In this document: positions 6,651-7,301 of the stretch, in pieces
Layout: every line of letters starts with the position of its first letter
How positions within the stretch are numbered: the first letter of the stretch is position 1
Source of the DNA: CAZFDE01 sp964517795
Lineage (GTDB): Bacteria > Planctomycetota > Phycisphaerae > Sedimentisphaerales > Anaerobacaceae
Reading direction: 5' to 3'
Assembly (NCBI GenBank): GCA_964517795.1
Contig: CAZFDE010000110.1
Location: forward strand, 1-7,301
DNA: 7,301 nt
Position numbers and translations under genes: made by a program
Notes under the pieces: model-generated
The model's input: the letters and a program-made list of their open reading frames with translations, nothing else
Told to the model about the DNA's origin: nothing
Databases searched by the model: none

Positions 6651-6656
6651 CGTCAA
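6628..6656 (-). promoter_or_regulatory. Sigma-70-type promoter of the mraZ operon
   Basis: Read on the minus strand, TTGACG (6656-6651) is followed by exactly 17 bases and then GATAAT (6633-6628). These are 5/6 matches to the -35 and -10 consensus at optimal spacing. The predicted start is A at about 6622, giving a leader of about 29 bases before the mraZ ATG. An A/T-rich tract lies directly upstream (6661-6700) and could act as an UP element. Not experimentally shown. Confidence 0.78.
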
Positions 6657-6670
6657 CAAGTATTTCCCTT

Positions 6671-6691
6671 TTTTTCAATAATTTTGAAAAA
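6671..6691. repeat. A/T inverted repeat upstream of the mraZ promoter
   Basis: TTTTTCAA (6671-6678) and TTGAAAAA (6684-6691) form a perfect 8-base inverted repeat around a 5-base centre. The centre is about 60 bases upstream of the predicted mraZ transcription start, where an activator or repressor dimer could sit. The surrounding 40 bases are strongly A/T-rich, so chance or an UP element is also possible. Confidence 0.35.
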
Positions 6692-6742
6692 TTTTCTTAT
6701 CGGACGGTTTACAATCAGGCTTTAGATGCTCTTGATGTCAGG

Positions 6743-6770
6743 AAAAAGCCGCAATTTATATATTTGCTGC
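6743..6770 (-). terminator. Weak possible intrinsic terminator
   Basis: On the minus strand, a stem of GC-mismatch-GCAA pairing with TTGC-mismatch-GC (6770-6748), with an A/T-rich loop, is followed by five T (6747-6743). It would end transcripts arriving from the right before the mraZ promoter. The stem is short and imperfect, so this is tentative. Confidence 0.25.
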
Positions 6771-7176
6771 GATGAATTTTCACAGGCTTTTGTAATTTTT
6801 GGGGATTCCGATGAATTATTTTATAGGACCTTAAGCTTCAGTTTTTTACTGATGGATTGGCACGGTGATGGTTGACAGGCATGACCAGCGTACTTTTTGC
6901 GATATTGGATTGGCTGGTCCGAAAGTAGAAAGCATTTGTTGACCCTTGTTCATATCGGCCGGCCGCTTCGAGATACATGCTAAGTACCGATTCAAAAGCA
7001 TAGAAGAAAAAACATAAAAGCTTTGTTTTAAAAATATCCGTCGGTTTATCATTTAATCTATACTGTGTAAAAAAGTTTCAATGATCTGTCTTCAGGCATT
7101 TATTGAACTGCTCATTATACGAAATGAATTGGGGTCAGTTCAGTTTCTCGGAGCGGAATGAAAAAACAAGGCGAAT

Positions 7177-7301
7177 TTAAGGGATCATCGAAACCAAATC
7201 ATTTTTAAGTGATTCGTCTTCAAATGATAATGAATCGGATTCCAGATCCATATCGAGCAATTGGTCTAATTCGCTGAGGATATCGTTGACATCATAGAGT
7301 T
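7177..7301 (-). CDS. C-terminal end of an unidentified acidic protein (partial)
   Basis: Reading inward from the right edge on the minus strand, one frame stays open for 40 codons and ends at TAA (7179-7177). The residues begin LYDVNDILSELDQLLDMDLE and end LKNDLVSMIP. The segment is rich in Asp, Glu, Leu and Ser with a helical pattern in its first half, as expected for an acidic C-terminal tail. The start lies beyond the window, no domain is recognisable, and no function is proposed. The other minus-strand frames near this edge meet stops early, and so does the plus-strand frame I translated. The gene reads in the same direction as the mraZ operon, but about 580 bases and a separate promoter lie between them. 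Confidence 0.5.
   Translation of the reverse strand, partial: LYDVNDILSELDQLLDMDLESDSLSFEDESLKNDLVSMIP

Larger units (their letters stand above)
6657..7176. other. AT-rich intergenic region without a convincing gene
   Basis: About 520 bases between the mraZ promoter and the partial gene at the right edge. The left part is strongly A/T-rich (17 G/C in the 60 bases 6661-6720), unlike the coding regions. It holds the A/T inverted repeat and the weak terminator described separately. It also has a 7-base inverted repeat TGAACTG/CAGTTCA (7104-7110 and 7136-7142) beside GGGGTCAGTT. One 68-codon minus-strand frame (7052-6846) has no Shine-Dalgarno sequence and no recognisable product. No tRNA, rRNA or CRISPR array is seen. 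Confidence 0.6.

Noticed and set aside
6594..6659. Longer MraZ starting at a TTG at 6659
   Set aside because: The extension runs through the predicted promoter and repeats. The ATG at 6593 has GGAAGG at the right distance and places the conserved GEFEH near the N-terminus.
6809..6820. 12-base string CGATGAATTATT also present at 2032-2043
   Set aside because: A 12-base match between two places is expected by chance in a window of this size.

Overview
The window shows the start of a division-and-cell-wall (dcw) cluster, read on the minus strand, meeting a plus-strand elongation-type penicillin-binding protein gene end to end. The lineage is probably Planctomycetota, most likely a Phycisphaerae/Sedimentisphaerales-type bacterium. 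I base that on moderate GC, an RsmH with DFGMCS in place of the usual DLGVSS, and a LysM membrane protein sitting between rsmH and the ftsL-like gene. This is an inference from remembered family patterns, not a database result.

Layout. Bases 1-2037 (+) encode a PBP2/MrdA-type class B transpeptidase. It starts at the first base of the window, so its promoter and upstream neighbours are not visible. One base after its stop comes the stop of a convergent ftsI-type gene. From right to left, the minus-strand operon is: promoter with MraZ-box-like repeats (about 6604-6656), mraZ (6593-6120), a 65-residue uncharacterised gene (6096-5899), rsmH (5888-4983, GTG start), a LysM membrane protein (4954-4052), an ftsL-like gene (4032-3805) and ftsI (3760-2039). 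Gaps are 10 to 44 bases, and no internal promoter or terminator is evident. Three starts (mraZ, the 65-residue gene, lysM) are set by clear Shine-Dalgarno sequences that exclude longer frames. rsmH, ftsL and ftsI have none that is obvious.

How the genes fit together. MraZ probably represses its own operon. RsmH modifies the ribosome decoding centre. FtsL and FtsI are divisome components. The LysM protein, with one membrane anchor, a proline/glutamine-rich linker and two LysM domains, looks built to tie the membrane to septal peptidoglycan. murE, murF, mraY and ftsW, which commonly follow ftsI, do not follow here because the convergent PBP2 gene ends the cluster. Division and elongation transpeptidases therefore face each other.

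Right end. About 520 bases (6657-7176) are AT-rich and have no convincing gene. They hold an A-tract and inverted-repeat region just upstream of the mraZ promoter, a weak possible terminator and a doubtful 68-codon frame. At the right edge, the acidic C-terminal 40 residues of an unidentified minus-strand protein enter the window.

Points most worth a second look are the promoter with MraZ-like boxes in its spacer, the 65-residue gene between mraZ and rsmH, the LysM protein and its N-terminal similarity to the FtsL-like protein, and a Cys-Cys-His-Cys candidate zinc site plus an expanded pedestal in PBP2.
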